From Mycolicibacterium sp. CH28 (GTDB lineage: Bacteria; Actinomycetota; Actinomycetes; Mycobacteriales; Mycobacteriaceae), in NCBI RefSeq assembly GCF_004745805.1, contig NZ_SRLQ01000003.1, positions 248,001 through 312,000 on the forward strand: a DNA stretch of 64,000 nucleotides, given 5' to 3'. The notes under the pieces are model-generated. The model saw only the letters and a list, made by a program, of their open reading frames with translations. It made no database searches and was not told where the DNA came from. Positions 9,410 through 19,672 of the stretch are shown here, one piece after another. A program made the position numbers and the translations under genes. The first letter of the stretch is position 1. Each line of letters opens with the position of its first letter.

Positions 9410-10575
9410 AGCCTACGCAGCGCAGCCGAGACCTGCCGCACCCGGTCGCGGGCGATCGTCACGTCCGATGCGGTGGCCAACGCCACTGCCAACCGCAGCC
9501 GGGAGGTCCCTTCGTGGCGGCCGAAAAGCCGCACGTCGCTCTCCGGAACGGCCAGCGCGTCGGCCAGCACATCGGGGGCGGCGTCGGGTCTGCCGGTGGG
9601 CTCCTCGGCGCCGCCGTAGGTGACCTCGGCCGCCCCGGGCGAGATCATGATCGTGTCCACCGGCAGGCCGAGGACGGCGCGGGCGTGCAGCTCGAACTCC
9701 GACAGCCGTTGGGTGCTCAGTGTCACCAGCCCGGTGTCGTACGGGCGCACGCTGACATCGGAGAAGTACACCTCGTCGCCACGAACCAGCAGCTCGACGC
9801 CGAATACCCCGCGGCCTCCCAGCGCCCGCACGATCCGGGCGGCCACCGATTTCGCCGCGCCAAGGGCGGCAACCGTCATCTGCTGCGGTTGCCACACCTC
9901 CAAGGCGCCGCCGTCGATCTGGCGGTGCCCGATGGGTTCACAGAAGTGCAGGGTTGGCCCGCCGGGCCCGTCGGTGCGCACGGTCAGCAGCGTGACCGCG
10001 TAATCGATCTCGACGACGGTCTCGGCCAGAACCCGGTTGTGCGGCACCCGGCCACCGGCCGCGACGGCGCGCTGCCATGCGGGCTCGACATCGTCGGGCC
10101 GCAGCAGCACCGACTGTCCCTGGCCGGGTACGCCGATCACCGGCTTGACCACCAGTGGAAAGCCGGCGTGTTCGGCGACCGCGGCCAGCTCCTCCACCGA
10201 GCCGGCGAACCAGAAGGGCGCGGTCGGCAGACCCAGCTCGTCGGCGGCCAGCCGCCGCATCCCTTCGCGGTCCAGGCTGAGCTGGGTGGCGTAGACAGCA
10301 GGCACCACCTGGGTCGACCCGCTCTCGGCGGCGGTGCGCAGCGCGTCGATGGCTACTGCGTTGGTATCCACCACGACGTAGGCCGGTTCCACCCGCGCGA
10401 TGGCGGCGGCCAGTTCCTCGGGATCGGTCATCTTCACCACGAGCACCTCGTCGGCGACGTCGTGAGCGGGAGCGTCGGCGTAGCGGTCGACGGCGATCAC
10501 CTCGGCGCCCAGCCGCTGGAAGGCCAGCACCAGTTCGCGGCTCAGCTCACCGGAGCCCACCAGCATCACACGCAT
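9397..10575 (-). CDS. purT: Formate-dependent phosphoribosylglycinamide formyltransferase
   Basis: Converts GAR, formate and ATP to formyl-GAR, the formate-using alternative to PurN at the third step of purine synthesis. It is an ATP-grasp enzyme: the N-terminal preATP-grasp region carries LVGSGELSRELV, the central domain has PLVVKPVIGVPGQGQS, and the late region has a metal-binding FGVELLV and VSVRPYDTG. The length (392 residues) is normal. ATG 10575 is preferred; a TTG three codons upstream is also in frame. M. tuberculosis purT (Rv0389) lies next to the rhodanese-metZ pair in the same way. Confidence 0.93.
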   Translation of the reverse strand: MRVMLVGSGELSRELVLAFQRLGAEVIAVDRYADAPAHDVADEVLVVKMTDPEELAAAIARVEPAYVVVDTNAVAIDALRTAAESGSTQVVPAVYATQLSLDREGMRRLAADELGLPTAPFWFAGSVEELAAVAEHAGFPLVVKPVIGVPGQGQSVLLRPDDVEPAWQRAVAAGGRVPHNRVLAETVVEIDYAVTLLTVRTDGPGGPTLHFCEPIGHRQIDGGALEVWQPQQMTVAALGAAKSVAARIVRALGGRGVFGVELLVRGDEVYFSDVSVRPYDTGLVTLSTQRLSEFELHARAVLGLPVDTIMISPGAAEVTYGGAEEPTGRPDAAPDVLADALAVPESDVRLFGRHEGTSRLRLAVALATASDVTIARDRVRQVSAALRRLWQP

Positions 10576-10596
10576 GATGCCCAAGGATAGGTGGGC

Positions 10597-11742
10597 TCAG
10601 CCCCGTGCAGGCCAATGCCAGGACGGCTCGTCGAGCAGGCCCTGACCGGCGATCGACGTCTGGCCCAGATCGGCTGTCCCCGGCCCGGCAGTTCCGCTCT
10701 CCTTGATCAGCTCGATGGTGTTGACGTCGCGGCGGTCGCGCAGCGCCTCGACCAGCGCGACGGCGTGGGTGACGACGATGAGCTGCGTCTGTTCGGCGGA
10801 GCGGCCGATCAACGCGGCCAGTGCCGGTAGCAGGTCGGGATGCAGGCTTGCCTCGGGCTCGTTGAGCACCGTGAGCTCGGCCGGTCGCGGGGTCAGCAGG
10901 GCGGCCACCCACAGCAGGTAGCGCAGAGTGCCGTCGGATAGTTCCGCCGCCGTCAGGGCCCGCAGCATTCCGGGCTGACGCAGCCGCACCTCGAAGCGGG
11001 TGTCGGTGCAGTCGATCTCGACCCGGCTGCCGGGGAAGGCGTCGTCGACCGCCTCGGCCAGCGCCGCGGCGTCCCCGATCTCGGTGATGGTCTGCAAAGC
11101 CGCCGCCAAATCCGCACCGTCATGGCTCATCACCGTGGTTCGCGTGCCGATCTGGGGCTTGCGCGCCGGGGCCTCGCTATCGGTACGGACGTAGTCGTAG
11201 AACCGCCAGGACCGCACTCGCTCGCGTAGGGCCAGCAGTTCCGGCGCGGACTGCGGATCGCCGAGCTCGCTGAGCATGCTGTCGAACGGGCGCAGTCCGG
11301 CAGGGGCGATACGCCAGCCGCCGTCGGCGTCGCGGATCCGGACCGAAGGGCCCAAGCGCTCGGCGAGCAGTGCCGAGGGCCGCAACACCGGGCCGGCCCA
11401 CACCGCCTCGGCCTTGACCTCCGGGTCCAGGTTGAACGCGCTGCGACCGGGGACGGGCATCCCGAAGTCGACGGCGTAACCGAAATCCTCACCGGCGAAC
11501 CCCAGCTTCAGGCTGGCCGGTCCCTTGCCGCCCGCACCGGCCCACATCGTCGAGGTCAGCCCTCCTTCGCGGGCCAACGCGTTGACCGCACCGTTGCGCG
11601 CCGAATCGGCCAGCAGGCGCAGCGCCCGGTACAGGCTCGATTTGCCGGCGCCGTTGGCACCGGTCACCACATTGCAGCGGTCCAGGGGCACCACCAACCG
11701 GCGCAACGAGCGGTAGTTCTCCACGGCGACGGTGTCGAGCAC
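10597..11742 (-). CDS. AAA ATPase of the RecF/SMC-like (AAA_21) group
   Basis: A 381-residue P-loop ATPase. Walker A is GANGAGKSS (residues 28-36), preceded by the typical VENYRSLR strand. Further on come an ABC-like LSDGTLRYL signature, a Walker B region LTVLNEPEASLHP and an H-loop candidate in IVVTHAVALV. Such solitary RecF-like ATPases are found in DNA repair, in defence and as orphan proteins. No partner nuclease or DNA-binding gene is adjacent, so no specific role is assigned. The start is GTG 11742, 9 bases after the MarR stop in the same direction. Confidence 0.8.
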   Translation of the reverse strand: MLDTVAVENYRSLRRLVVPLDRCNVVTGANGAGKSSLYRALRLLADSARNGAVNALAREGGLTSTMWAGAGGKGPASLKLGFAGEDFGYAVDFGMPVPGRSAFNLDPEVKAEAVWAGPVLRPSALLAERLGPSVRIRDADGGWRIAPAGLRPFDSMLSELGDPQSAPELLALRERVRSWRFYDYVRTDSEAPARKPQIGTRTTVMSHDGADLAAALQTITEIGDAAALAEAVDDAFPGSRVEIDCTDTRFEVRLRQPGMLRALTAAELSDGTLRYLLWVAALLTPRPAELTVLNEPEASLHPDLLPALAALIGRSAEQTQLIVVTHAVALVEALRDRRDVNTIELIKESGTAGPGTADLGQTSIAGQGLLDEPSWHWPARG

Positions 11743-11751
11743 GGCGCCACC

Positions 11752-12234
11752 TTAACCAGGGGGGGCTGACAAATCCGCGCGGAAGCCGGCCATCGCGGCC
11801 AATACCGCGCCGAAGACACGGTGCGCCGCGGCGAGGTCGCCGTCGGGCAGATCGACCAGCCCCCGATGGGTATGGGCAGCCAGCGGGGTGAAGAACGCCC
11901 GGCCCACCTCGATCCCGTGGTCGGCGTAGCGCAGGATCACCTTGCGCCGGTCCGCCGGATCGGACTCCCGGCGCAGGTGACCGGATTCGATCATCCGCTC
12001 CATCAGGTAGGTGATCGCCGCGCCCGACAATCCCATCCGGGTGCGCAGTTCACCCGCGGTCAGCGGGGTGCCGGCGTTCTCGGCGACCATCACGTGCACC
12101 AGGGCGCGAAAGTCGTTGGCGGACAGCTGGTGAGTGCTCGCAAATATCCGGCCGATCTGGTCGGCTTCGGCCGACAGTGCCTGGACGTCGGCGACCACGG
12201 CGGATTCCAGCGCGGCGCGGTCGGGTTCAGCCAT
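11752..12234 (-). CDS. MarR-family transcriptional regulator
   Basis: A 160-residue MarR protein. The winged-helix region includes LTAGELRTRMGLSGAAITYLMERMIESG followed by the wing motif RRESDPADRRKVILRY, which contains the family-typical DxRD-like DPADRR turn. MarR dimers bind palindromes and usually release DNA on binding a phenolic or lipophilic ligand. The gene is divergent from an MMPL exporter and the 59-base intergenic stretch carries a palindrome, so it most likely represses that exporter and itself. ATG 12234 is chosen because TATTGT ends 6 bases upstream, giving a leaderless mRNA. Confidence 0.88.
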   Translation of the reverse strand: MAEPDRAALESAVVADVQALSAEADQIGRIFASTHQLSANDFRALVHVMVAENAGTPLTAGELRTRMGLSGAAITYLMERMIESGHLRRESDPADRRKVILRYADHGIEVGRAFFTPLAAHTHRGLVDLPDGDLAAAHRVFGAVLAAMAGFRADLSAPPG

Positions 12235-12293
12235 CACAACACAATATCTGTTAAGTAAATGAACTGTTCAGTTTCTGAAGCTATTCTGGTGCC
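12235..12293. promoter_or_regulatory. Divergent marR/mmpL promoter with palindromic operator
   Basis: TGAACTGTTCA (12260-12270, arms of 5 with one central base) lies between two opposed promoters. TATTCT (12282-12287) ends 6 bases before the MMPL ATG. On the other strand TATTGT ends 6 bases before the MarR ATG. The palindrome sits near the -35 region of the MMPL promoter, a natural repressor position. Confidence 0.5.
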
Positions 12294-14381
12294 ATGCATC
12301 GCGGAGCCGAGCTCAAACGACCTGCATGGGATCGCATCGGTGAACTCGTCAGCGGCCGGTTCTCCTGGGTACTGGCGCTACTGGTCCTGCTGATCGGTGG
12401 CGGATTGATGGGCGTCGTCGGGCACAACGCCTCAGCCGACCAGTCCCCCGTGGCGCTGCCACCCAGCGCCGAATCGGCCAAGGCCGCCGCACTGCTCAAG
12501 GAATTCCTCGGCGGGGACCAGGCTCCGGTGATCCTCGTGGTCACCCGGCGCGACGGCGCGGCGCTGTCGTCGGCCGATCTGGCCGCTACCGAAGCCGCTC
12601 GCGGACGCATGCTCGCGCTCACCGGCGGCGGCCCGCCGATACCGGTCACCGCCTCGACCGACGAAAAGGCCGCCCTGACCCCGGTTCCGGTGAACTCCGC
12701 CCTGTCCGGATTCGCGCTCAACGACATGGTCAAGGCACTGCGGGAAGCCGCGAAGGCGGGCTTGCCGGCCGATCTGGTGGCCAACGTGACCGGCGGGCCC
12801 GCGTTCGGCGCCGACATCGCCAACGCGTTCTCCGGCGCCAACGTCACCTTGCTGGCGGTCACCGGCGCCGTCGTCGCGCTGTTGCTGATCATCACCTACC
12901 GCTCACCACTGCTGTGGCTGGTCCCGCTGCTGGTGATCGCGTTCGCCGACCGGGTGGCTGCGGTGCTGGGCTCGGCCATCGCCCAGGCCAGCGGGATGAC
13001 CGCCGACGGCTCGACATCGGGCATCACCAGCGTGCTGGTGTTCGGCGCGGGCACCAACTACGCGCTGCTGCTGATCTCGCGCTACCGCGAGGAACTGCGC
13101 CACAGGAAGAATCACCGCCGGGCGCTGCACACCGCGGTGCGCTTCGCCGGCCCGGCGATCGTGGCCAGCAACGCCACCGTCGTCCTGGCACTGTTGACCC
13201 TGCTGTTCGCCTCCTCGCCGAGCACCCGCAGCCTGGGCGTGCAGGCCGCTTCGGGCCTGGTGGTCGCCGCGGTATTCGTGCTGCTGGCACTGCCCCCACT
13301 GCTGGCCTTGTTCGGCCCGAAGTTGTTCTGGCCCTTCATCCCTCGGTCTGGAACGGACGAGATCACCACCACCGGCGCCTGGCATGGGGTCGCCGACTGG
13401 GTGTCCCGGCATGCCGGTCGCGTCGCGGTCGCGTCCATCGCGGTGCTGGCCGCGCTCGCCACCGGACTGATCGCAACCCCGGTGGGGCTCAACCAGATCG
13501 ACCAGTTCCGGGTCAGCGCCGACTCCGTCACCGGCTACCAGACGCTGTCCGCGCACTTCCCCGGCGGCCTGACCGATCCCACCCGTGTCATCGGCAGCAC
13601 CGACAAGACCGAAGCACTGACCCAGGCCATCCAGGACACCCCCGGCGTCGTCTCGGCGACACCCGCCGGGCAGACCGACACCGGCTTGACCCAGTGGCAG
13701 GTCGTGCTCAACGCCGCGCCCGCGTCACAGTCGGCATTCGACACCGTTGTGGCCCTTCGCGATTCGGTCAAGAGGGCCGATCCTGCCGCTGTGGTGGGCG
13801 GGTCGGACGCGCAGGCGCTGGACACCAAGGACGCGGCTATCCACGACCGGTGGGTGGTGATCCCCGCCATCCTGATCGTGGTGCTCGCGGTGCTCTACAT
13901 CCTGCTGCGGGCCGCGCTGGCACCGCTGGTACTGGTGGCGGCGACGGTGCTGTCCACGATGGCCGCGCTCGGCCTCGGCGGCTGGGTCAGCGTGCACCTG
14001 CTCGGCTTCCCGGCGCTGGACAACACCACTCCGCTGTTCGCGTTCCTGTTCCTGGTCGCCCTCGGGGTGGATTACACGATCTTCCTGGTCACCCGCGCGC
14101 GCGAGGAGACCCCGCAGTACGGCACCCGAGGTGGCATCGTGCGAGCGGTATCGGCGACCGGGGCGGTCATCACCAGTGCCGGCATCGTGCTGGCTGCGGT
14201 CTTCGCCGTGCTCGGCGTGCTGCCGCTGATCGTGCTGACCCAGCTCGGCATCATCGTCGGCCTTGGCATCCTGCTGGACACCTTCGTGGTGCGCACGGTC
14301 GTGATCCCGGCGCTGTTCACCCTGATCGGTGCGCGGATCTGGTGGCCGGCGTTCACCCGCGAGGAGATCGAGTCGCCCTAG
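12294..14381 (+). CDS. MMPL-family RND-type transporter
   Basis: A 695-residue inner-membrane RND transporter of the short MMPL type. It has the two-fold repeat of the family: an N-terminal helix, a periplasmic domain of about 130 residues, a block of five to six helices with FGAGTNYALLLISRYREEL (the conserved GxxxDY-like region with Asn-Tyr in the first half), a second periplasmic domain and a second helix block with LGVDYTIFLVTRAREE, where the proton-relay Asp-Tyr pair is intact. Substrates of MMPL proteins are lipids, siderophores or drugs; none can be read here. The divergent MarR gene and intergenic palindrome suggest induction by a toxic ligand that is also exported. Confidence 0.9.
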   Translation: MHRGAELKRPAWDRIGELVSGRFSWVLALLVLLIGGGLMGVVGHNASADQSPVALPPSAESAKAAALLKEFLGGDQAPVILVVTRRDGAALSSADLAATEAARGRMLALTGGGPPIPVTASTDEKAALTPVPVNSALSGFALNDMVKALREAAKAGLPADLVANVTGGPAFGADIANAFSGANVTLLAVTGAVVALLLIITYRSPLLWLVPLLVIAFADRVAAVLGSAIAQASGMTADGSTSGITSVLVFGAGTNYALLLISRYREELRHRKNHRRALHTAVRFAGPAIVASNATVVLALLTLLFASSPSTRSLGVQAASGLVVAAVFVLLALPPLLALFGPKLFWPFIPRSGTDEITTTGAWHGVADWVSRHAGRVAVASIAVLAALATGLIATPVGLNQIDQFRVSADSVTGYQTLSAHFPGGLTDPTRVIGSTDKTEALTQAIQDTPGVVSATPAGQTDTGLTQWQVVLNAAPASQSAFDTVVALRDSVKRADPAAVVGGSDAQALDTKDAAIHDRWVVIPAILIVVLAVLYILLRAALAPLVLVAATVLSTMAALGLGGWVSVHLLGFPALDNTTPLFAFLFLVALGVDYTIFLVTRAREETPQYGTRGGIVRAVSATGAVITSAGIVLAAVFAVLGVLPLIVLTQLGIIVGLGILLDTFVVRTVVIPALFTLIGARIWWPAFTREEIESP

Positions 14382-15064
14382 CGCGCCTGATTCTGGTACT
14401 CGTCGCGGTGACGCTCGAAAACCCCTGCGCGCGTGAGCAAGAGAACACTGACGATCAACACCCACACCGGGAACGCCAGCGTCATCCACATACTGATGCC
14501 ACTGGCGGCGATCAAGCCGAGCGCGGCGAGGTAGGTCAGCGCCACCAGCCAGCGCGGCATGAGCTCGGTACGCAGCCAGATGGTGGCCAGCGACATCATG
14601 AAGACGGCGGCCATCTTGATGGCATAGGTCTTCGACAGCGCCAGGACCGTCATCTGACCGAAGATCGCGACGTCGGTGCTGACCAGGGTGCCGCTGACCG
14701 CGGAGTTGCTGCCCGCCAGCCCCGCACCCACGGCCGACGTGGCGAACATCATCGCCAGGAACAACAGTCCACTGCCCAGGAACACCGTGGAGAAGAACCG
14801 GTCCTCATAACGACCGAAGCCGTCCCGGATGACGCCGATGAACCACAGGAAACTGATGCCCGCGAACGGCATCAGCTTGGCTGCCAGAGCCATCTTCGCG
14901 CTGCCCGTGTCGAGCCACTGCGAGCCGGGCGCGGCGCCCTCGGGCAGCGATGTGCGGATCAGGATCAACGTCGCACCGAACAGCAGCGCGAACAGCACAC
15001 CGGCGGCAGCCGCGGCGCGTGGGGTGGTCAGCGCCTTGAGGGTTCTCGATCGATGTTCAACCAC
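14378..15064 (-). CDS. Conserved membrane protein with six predicted helices
   Basis: A 228-residue integral membrane protein with about six hydrophobic segments and short loops, beginning MVEHRSRTLKALTTP. I do not recognise a named family. Its 3' end overlaps the convergent MMPL stop by 4 bases. The next gene on the same strand, a thioesterase, ends 18 bases upstream, so it may be the last gene of the purA-thioesterase unit. Confidence 0.6.
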   Translation of the reverse strand: MVEHRSRTLKALTTPRAAAAAGVLFALLFGATLILIRTSLPEGAAPGSQWLDTGSAKMALAAKLMPFAGISFLWFIGVIRDGFGRYEDRFFSTVFLGSGLLFLAMMFATSAVGAGLAGSNSAVSGTLVSTDVAIFGQMTVLALSKTYAIKMAAVFMMSLATIWLRTELMPRWLVALTYLAALGLIAASGISMWMTLAFPVWVLIVSVLLLTRAGVFERHRDEYQNQAR

Positions 15065-15082
15065 GCCGTCATGGTGACAGAC

Positions 15083-17061
<1,979 letters not shown>

Positions 17062-17089
17062 CTATCGGAGTGCAGCGCAAGGAGTGTCG

Positions 17090-17698
17090 TTGACCAACAC
17101 CGAGGTCGCCGTGTTGCGTTTCGGAGGCCGCCGGCCGGCACGTTCGCTGGCTTCGTTTCCGTCCCACGACGTCGCCGGCGCGGCCGATATCGACGCCGCC
17201 GTCGAGGGGGTTTCCCGGGTGGTCGTGCTGGGTTCCGACGCCGACCTGGCCGCGGTGCTGACCCGGTTGATGCGCACCGAGCGCCTCGATATCGAAGTCG
17301 CTCACATGCGCGGGTGGCGAGGTGCCCGGCGCGCGCGAAATGGTGTGGCACAACGGGTTCCGTTGATTCGCGACGAGTCGGCGACAGTGGTGGTCACCGC
17401 GGCGTTGTGGCTTCCGCCCGCTGACGGGCGGGTGATCCACGGCGAGGCGGTGGTCGATGACGACAGACTGTTCGACGGCGAGGTAACCGGTGTGCGGATC
17501 GAGCCGACCTCCACGATGCCCGGCCTGCGCGCGGCGGTGCTGACCGGCCGGTTGCGCCCGCGGCGCTGGTTGACCGGCCGGGCCGTCCAACTGGGCTCGA
17601 CCGGCGCCCGCGTGGTCCGCGACGGTTCGCCAGCTCCCCGCGAGGTGACGCGGTCGGCGTTCTACCGGCACACCACGGGCTGGTTGCGGGTCTCGTGA
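17090..17698 (+). CDS. Conserved mycobacterial protein, Rv0358-like
   Basis: A 202-residue protein of the conserved group between purA and the site-2 protease gene. It has no membrane segment or signal. The N-terminal half looks like a Rossmann-type fold (GVSRVVVLGSDADLAAVLTRL), and a second part resembles the small diacylglycerol-kinase-related C-terminal domains (RVIHGEAVVDDDRLFDGEV), but this is weak. Function is not established. The TTG at 17090 is preferred because AAGGAG (17079-17084) sits 5 bases upstream. The in-frame GTG at 17084 would overlap that site. Confidence 0.65.
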   Translation: MTNTEVAVLRFGGRRPARSLASFPSHDVAGAADIDAAVEGVSRVVVLGSDADLAAVLTRLMRTERLDIEVAHMRGWRGARRARNGVAQRVPLIRDESATVVVTAALWLPPADGRVIHGEAVVDDDRLFDGEVTGVRIEPTSTMPGLRAAVLTGRLRPRRWLTGRAVQLGSTGARVVRDGSPAPREVTRSAFYRHTTGWLRVS

Positions 17699-17736
17699 TC
17701 GCCGGTGGTCACAGCCCGGTCCGGTAGTTTCGTGAG

Positions 17737-18516
17737 GTGAGCATTCGTCCGATGCGCCAGTCGGTGCGGCCGAGCCCGGTCTTCTTGGTGATCGTGGCCT
17801 TCACCGTGCTCGGCGGGGTACTGGCGTGGCTGGCCGCCGAGACGGTGCGCCCATTGGCCTACGTCGGGGTGTTCATCTTCGTCATGGCCGGTTGGCTGGT
17901 CTCGCTATGCCTGCACGAGTTCGGCCATGCCTACACCGCGTGGCGGTTCGGCGACCACGACGTGGCTGTTCGCGGCTACCTGACACTCAACCCGCTGAAA
18001 TACTCCAGCCCGCTGCTATCGCTGGGCTTGCCGTTGCTGTTCATCGCGCTGGGCGGTATCGGGCTGCCCGGCGGGGCGGTCTACGTCAACACCGGCTACA
18101 TGACGCCGCGCCGGCGCACCCTGGTGAGCCTGGCCGGGCCGTCCGCCAACCTGGTATTGGGGGTCGCGCTACTCGCGGCGACCCGGATCTTCTACAACCC
18201 CGAGCACGGGGTGTTCTGGTCCGCGGTGGCGTTCCTCGGATTCCTCCAGATCACCGCGTTGCTGTTGAACCTGCTGCCGATTCCCGGTCTGGACGGGTAT
18301 GCGGCGCTCGAGCCGCATCTGAGCCCGGAGACGCAACGCGCGGTCGCCCCGGCCAAGCAGTTCGGGTTCTTGATTCTGTTGGTCCTGCTGATGGCCCCGG
18401 CGTTGAACCGATGGTTCTTCTCGGTGGTCTTCTGGTTCTTCGAACTCTCGGGGGTGCCCGGCGGGCTCGCCTCGATCGGGGCTCAGCTCACCCGGTTCTG
18501 GTCGGCCTGGATGTAA
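17737..18516 (+). CDS. Site-2 protease family (M50) membrane metalloprotease, Rv0359-like
   Basis: A 259-residue integral membrane zinc protease. The metal motif HEFGH spans residues 60-64 inside a helix, and the third ligand is in NLLPIPGLDG with Asp186. Five to six helices surround these motifs. There is no PDZ domain, which places it in the compact S2P subgroup that cleaves membrane-anchored substrates within the bilayer; its substrate is unknown. GTG 17737 lies 6 bases after TAGTTT (17725-17730), consistent with a leaderless transcript separate from the Rv0358-like gene. Confidence 0.88.
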   Translation: MSIRPMRQSVRPSPVFLVIVAFTVLGGVLAWLAAETVRPLAYVGVFIFVMAGWLVSLCLHEFGHAYTAWRFGDHDVAVRGYLTLNPLKYSSPLLSLGLPLLFIALGGIGLPGGAVYVNTGYMTPRRRTLVSLAGPSANLVLGVALLAATRIFYNPEHGVFWSAVAFLGFLQITALLLNLLPIPGLDGYAALEPHLSPETQRAVAPAKQFGFLILLVLLMAPALNRWFFSVVFWFFELSGVPGGLASIGAQLTRFWSAWM

Positions 18517-18734
18517 ATGGAGGCTGGACCAGCGACGACGCCCCCTCCACCGTCGTCGCCGGACCCAGCTTCCGTGCCCCGGTAGGCATTTCTGAAAGTA
18601 ATGCCGGGCAGCGAAGCAGGATAGGGTCCATCGTCCCTGCTGACAGGGACGTTAATTACTTGCGAGGGGCCGGTCTGCCGCGCTGCCCCCTTTGGCTGCA
18701 CCAGAGCTGGACCAGCGCGGCGAGCCCGGGCCCC

Positions 18735-18770
18735 TTGCGACATATGCATTGTTGTGCATATATTGCCGTC
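18735..18770 (+). promoter_or_regulatory. Leaderless promoter with ArsR/SmtB-like palindromic operator
   Basis: TTGCGA (18735-18740) and TATATT (18759-18764) are spaced by 18 bases, and the ATG of the metal transporter follows 6 bases after the -10. A perfect inverted repeat, ATATGCA (18742-18748) and TGCATAT (18755-18761), fills the spacer and touches the -10. AT-rich palindromes of this kind are the usual targets of ArsR/SmtB-type metal sensors. The sensor gene is not in the window. The preceding 18517-18734 stretch holds no gene I can support. Confidence 0.6.
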
Positions 18771-19667
18771 ATGGGTTCGGGACACGATCACACTCACGGC
18801 GGAGACGCGCGGGTGAGCCGGATGCTCATCGCGGCGGCCATCTTGACCGTCTTCTTCATCGTCGAGCTGACCACCGCACTGACGATCGGGTCGATCGCCC
18901 TGCTGGCCGATGCCGGCCACATGCTGACCGACCTCGTCGCGATGTTCATGGGGTTGACCGCCGTGCTGCTGGCCCGCCGCGGCTCGGCTTCGGCGTCGCG
19001 CACCTACGGCTGGCACCGTGCCGAGGTGTTCACCGCGGTGGCCAACGCCGTGCTACTGATGTGCGTCGCCGCGTTCATCCTCTACGAGGCGGTGCACCGC
19101 CTCGGCAACGCACCGGAGGTCCCGGGCGTACCGATGATCGTGGTCGCCATCGCCGGCCTGATCGCCAACTTCGCCGTGGTGCTGCTGCTGCGCTCGCAGT
19201 CCGAACACAGCCTGGCCGTCAAGGGCGCCTACATGGAGGTGGTGGCCGACACCGTCGGCAGCATCGGGGTGCTGATCGCCGGCATCGTGACCGTGACGAC
19301 GCGCTGGCCCTATGCCGACGTGGTGGTCGCGGTATTCGTGGCGCTGTGGGTGCTGCCCCGGGCCGTTTCACTGGCCCGCGCCGCGCTGCGGATCCTGTCC
19401 GAATCGTCCCCACAGCACATCGACGTCGACGAACTGCGGGCCGCGTTGTCCGCAGTCGACGGCGTCACCGCGGTCCACGATCTGCACGTGTGGACCCTGG
19501 TGCCCGGCAAGGACATGGTCACCGCACACCTGACCAGCAGCGGGGACTCGAACCGGGTCCTCGACGACGCCCGGGCCGTACTGGCCGCCCGCGGGCTCGC
19601 CCACGCCACCGTGCAGGTCGAGCCGCCCGGATGCGCCGACGACTGCCCCGGTCAGACCGACTGGTGA
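18771..19667 (+). CDS. Cation diffusion facilitator (CzcD-like) metal exporter
   Basis: A 298-residue CDF proton-coupled metal exporter. A His-rich N-terminus (GHDHTHGG) precedes six helices and a C-terminal cytoplasmic domain of about 90 residues (VHDLHVWTLVPG is the family signature). The helix-2 metal site is intact (His50, Asp54 in AGHMLTD). In helix 5, the usual HxxxD is replaced by ExxxD (Glu156, Asp160 in AYMEVVAD), which may alter metal preference. The CDF gene of M. tuberculosis controlled by the Ni/Co sensor KmtR (Rv2025c) is a useful comparison. It is expressed from the operator-bearing leaderless promoter just upstream. Confidence 0.9.
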   Translation: MGSGHDHTHGGDARVSRMLIAAAILTVFFIVELTTALTIGSIALLADAGHMLTDLVAMFMGLTAVLLARRGSASASRTYGWHRAEVFTAVANAVLLMCVAAFILYEAVHRLGNAPEVPGVPMIVVAIAGLIANFAVVLLLRSQSEHSLAVKGAYMEVVADTVGSIGVLIAGIVTVTTRWPYADVVVAVFVALWVLPRAVSLARAALRILSESSPQHIDVDELRAALSAVDGVTAVHDLHVWTLVPGKDMVTAHLTSSGDSNRVLDDARAVLAARGLAHATVQVEPPGCADDCPGQTDW

Positions 19668-19672
19668 GCTAG

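Noticed and set aside
18524..18717. 11-bp direct repeat CTGGACCAGCG before the CDF promoter
   Set aside because: Too short and GC-rich, with no symmetric placement or promoter relation; likely chance.
17826..18770. Apparent fusion of the CDF transporter to an upstream 315-residue extension
   Set aside because: The upstream part is the out-of-frame reading of the site-2 protease gene. The leaderless promoter and ATG at 18771 define the real start.
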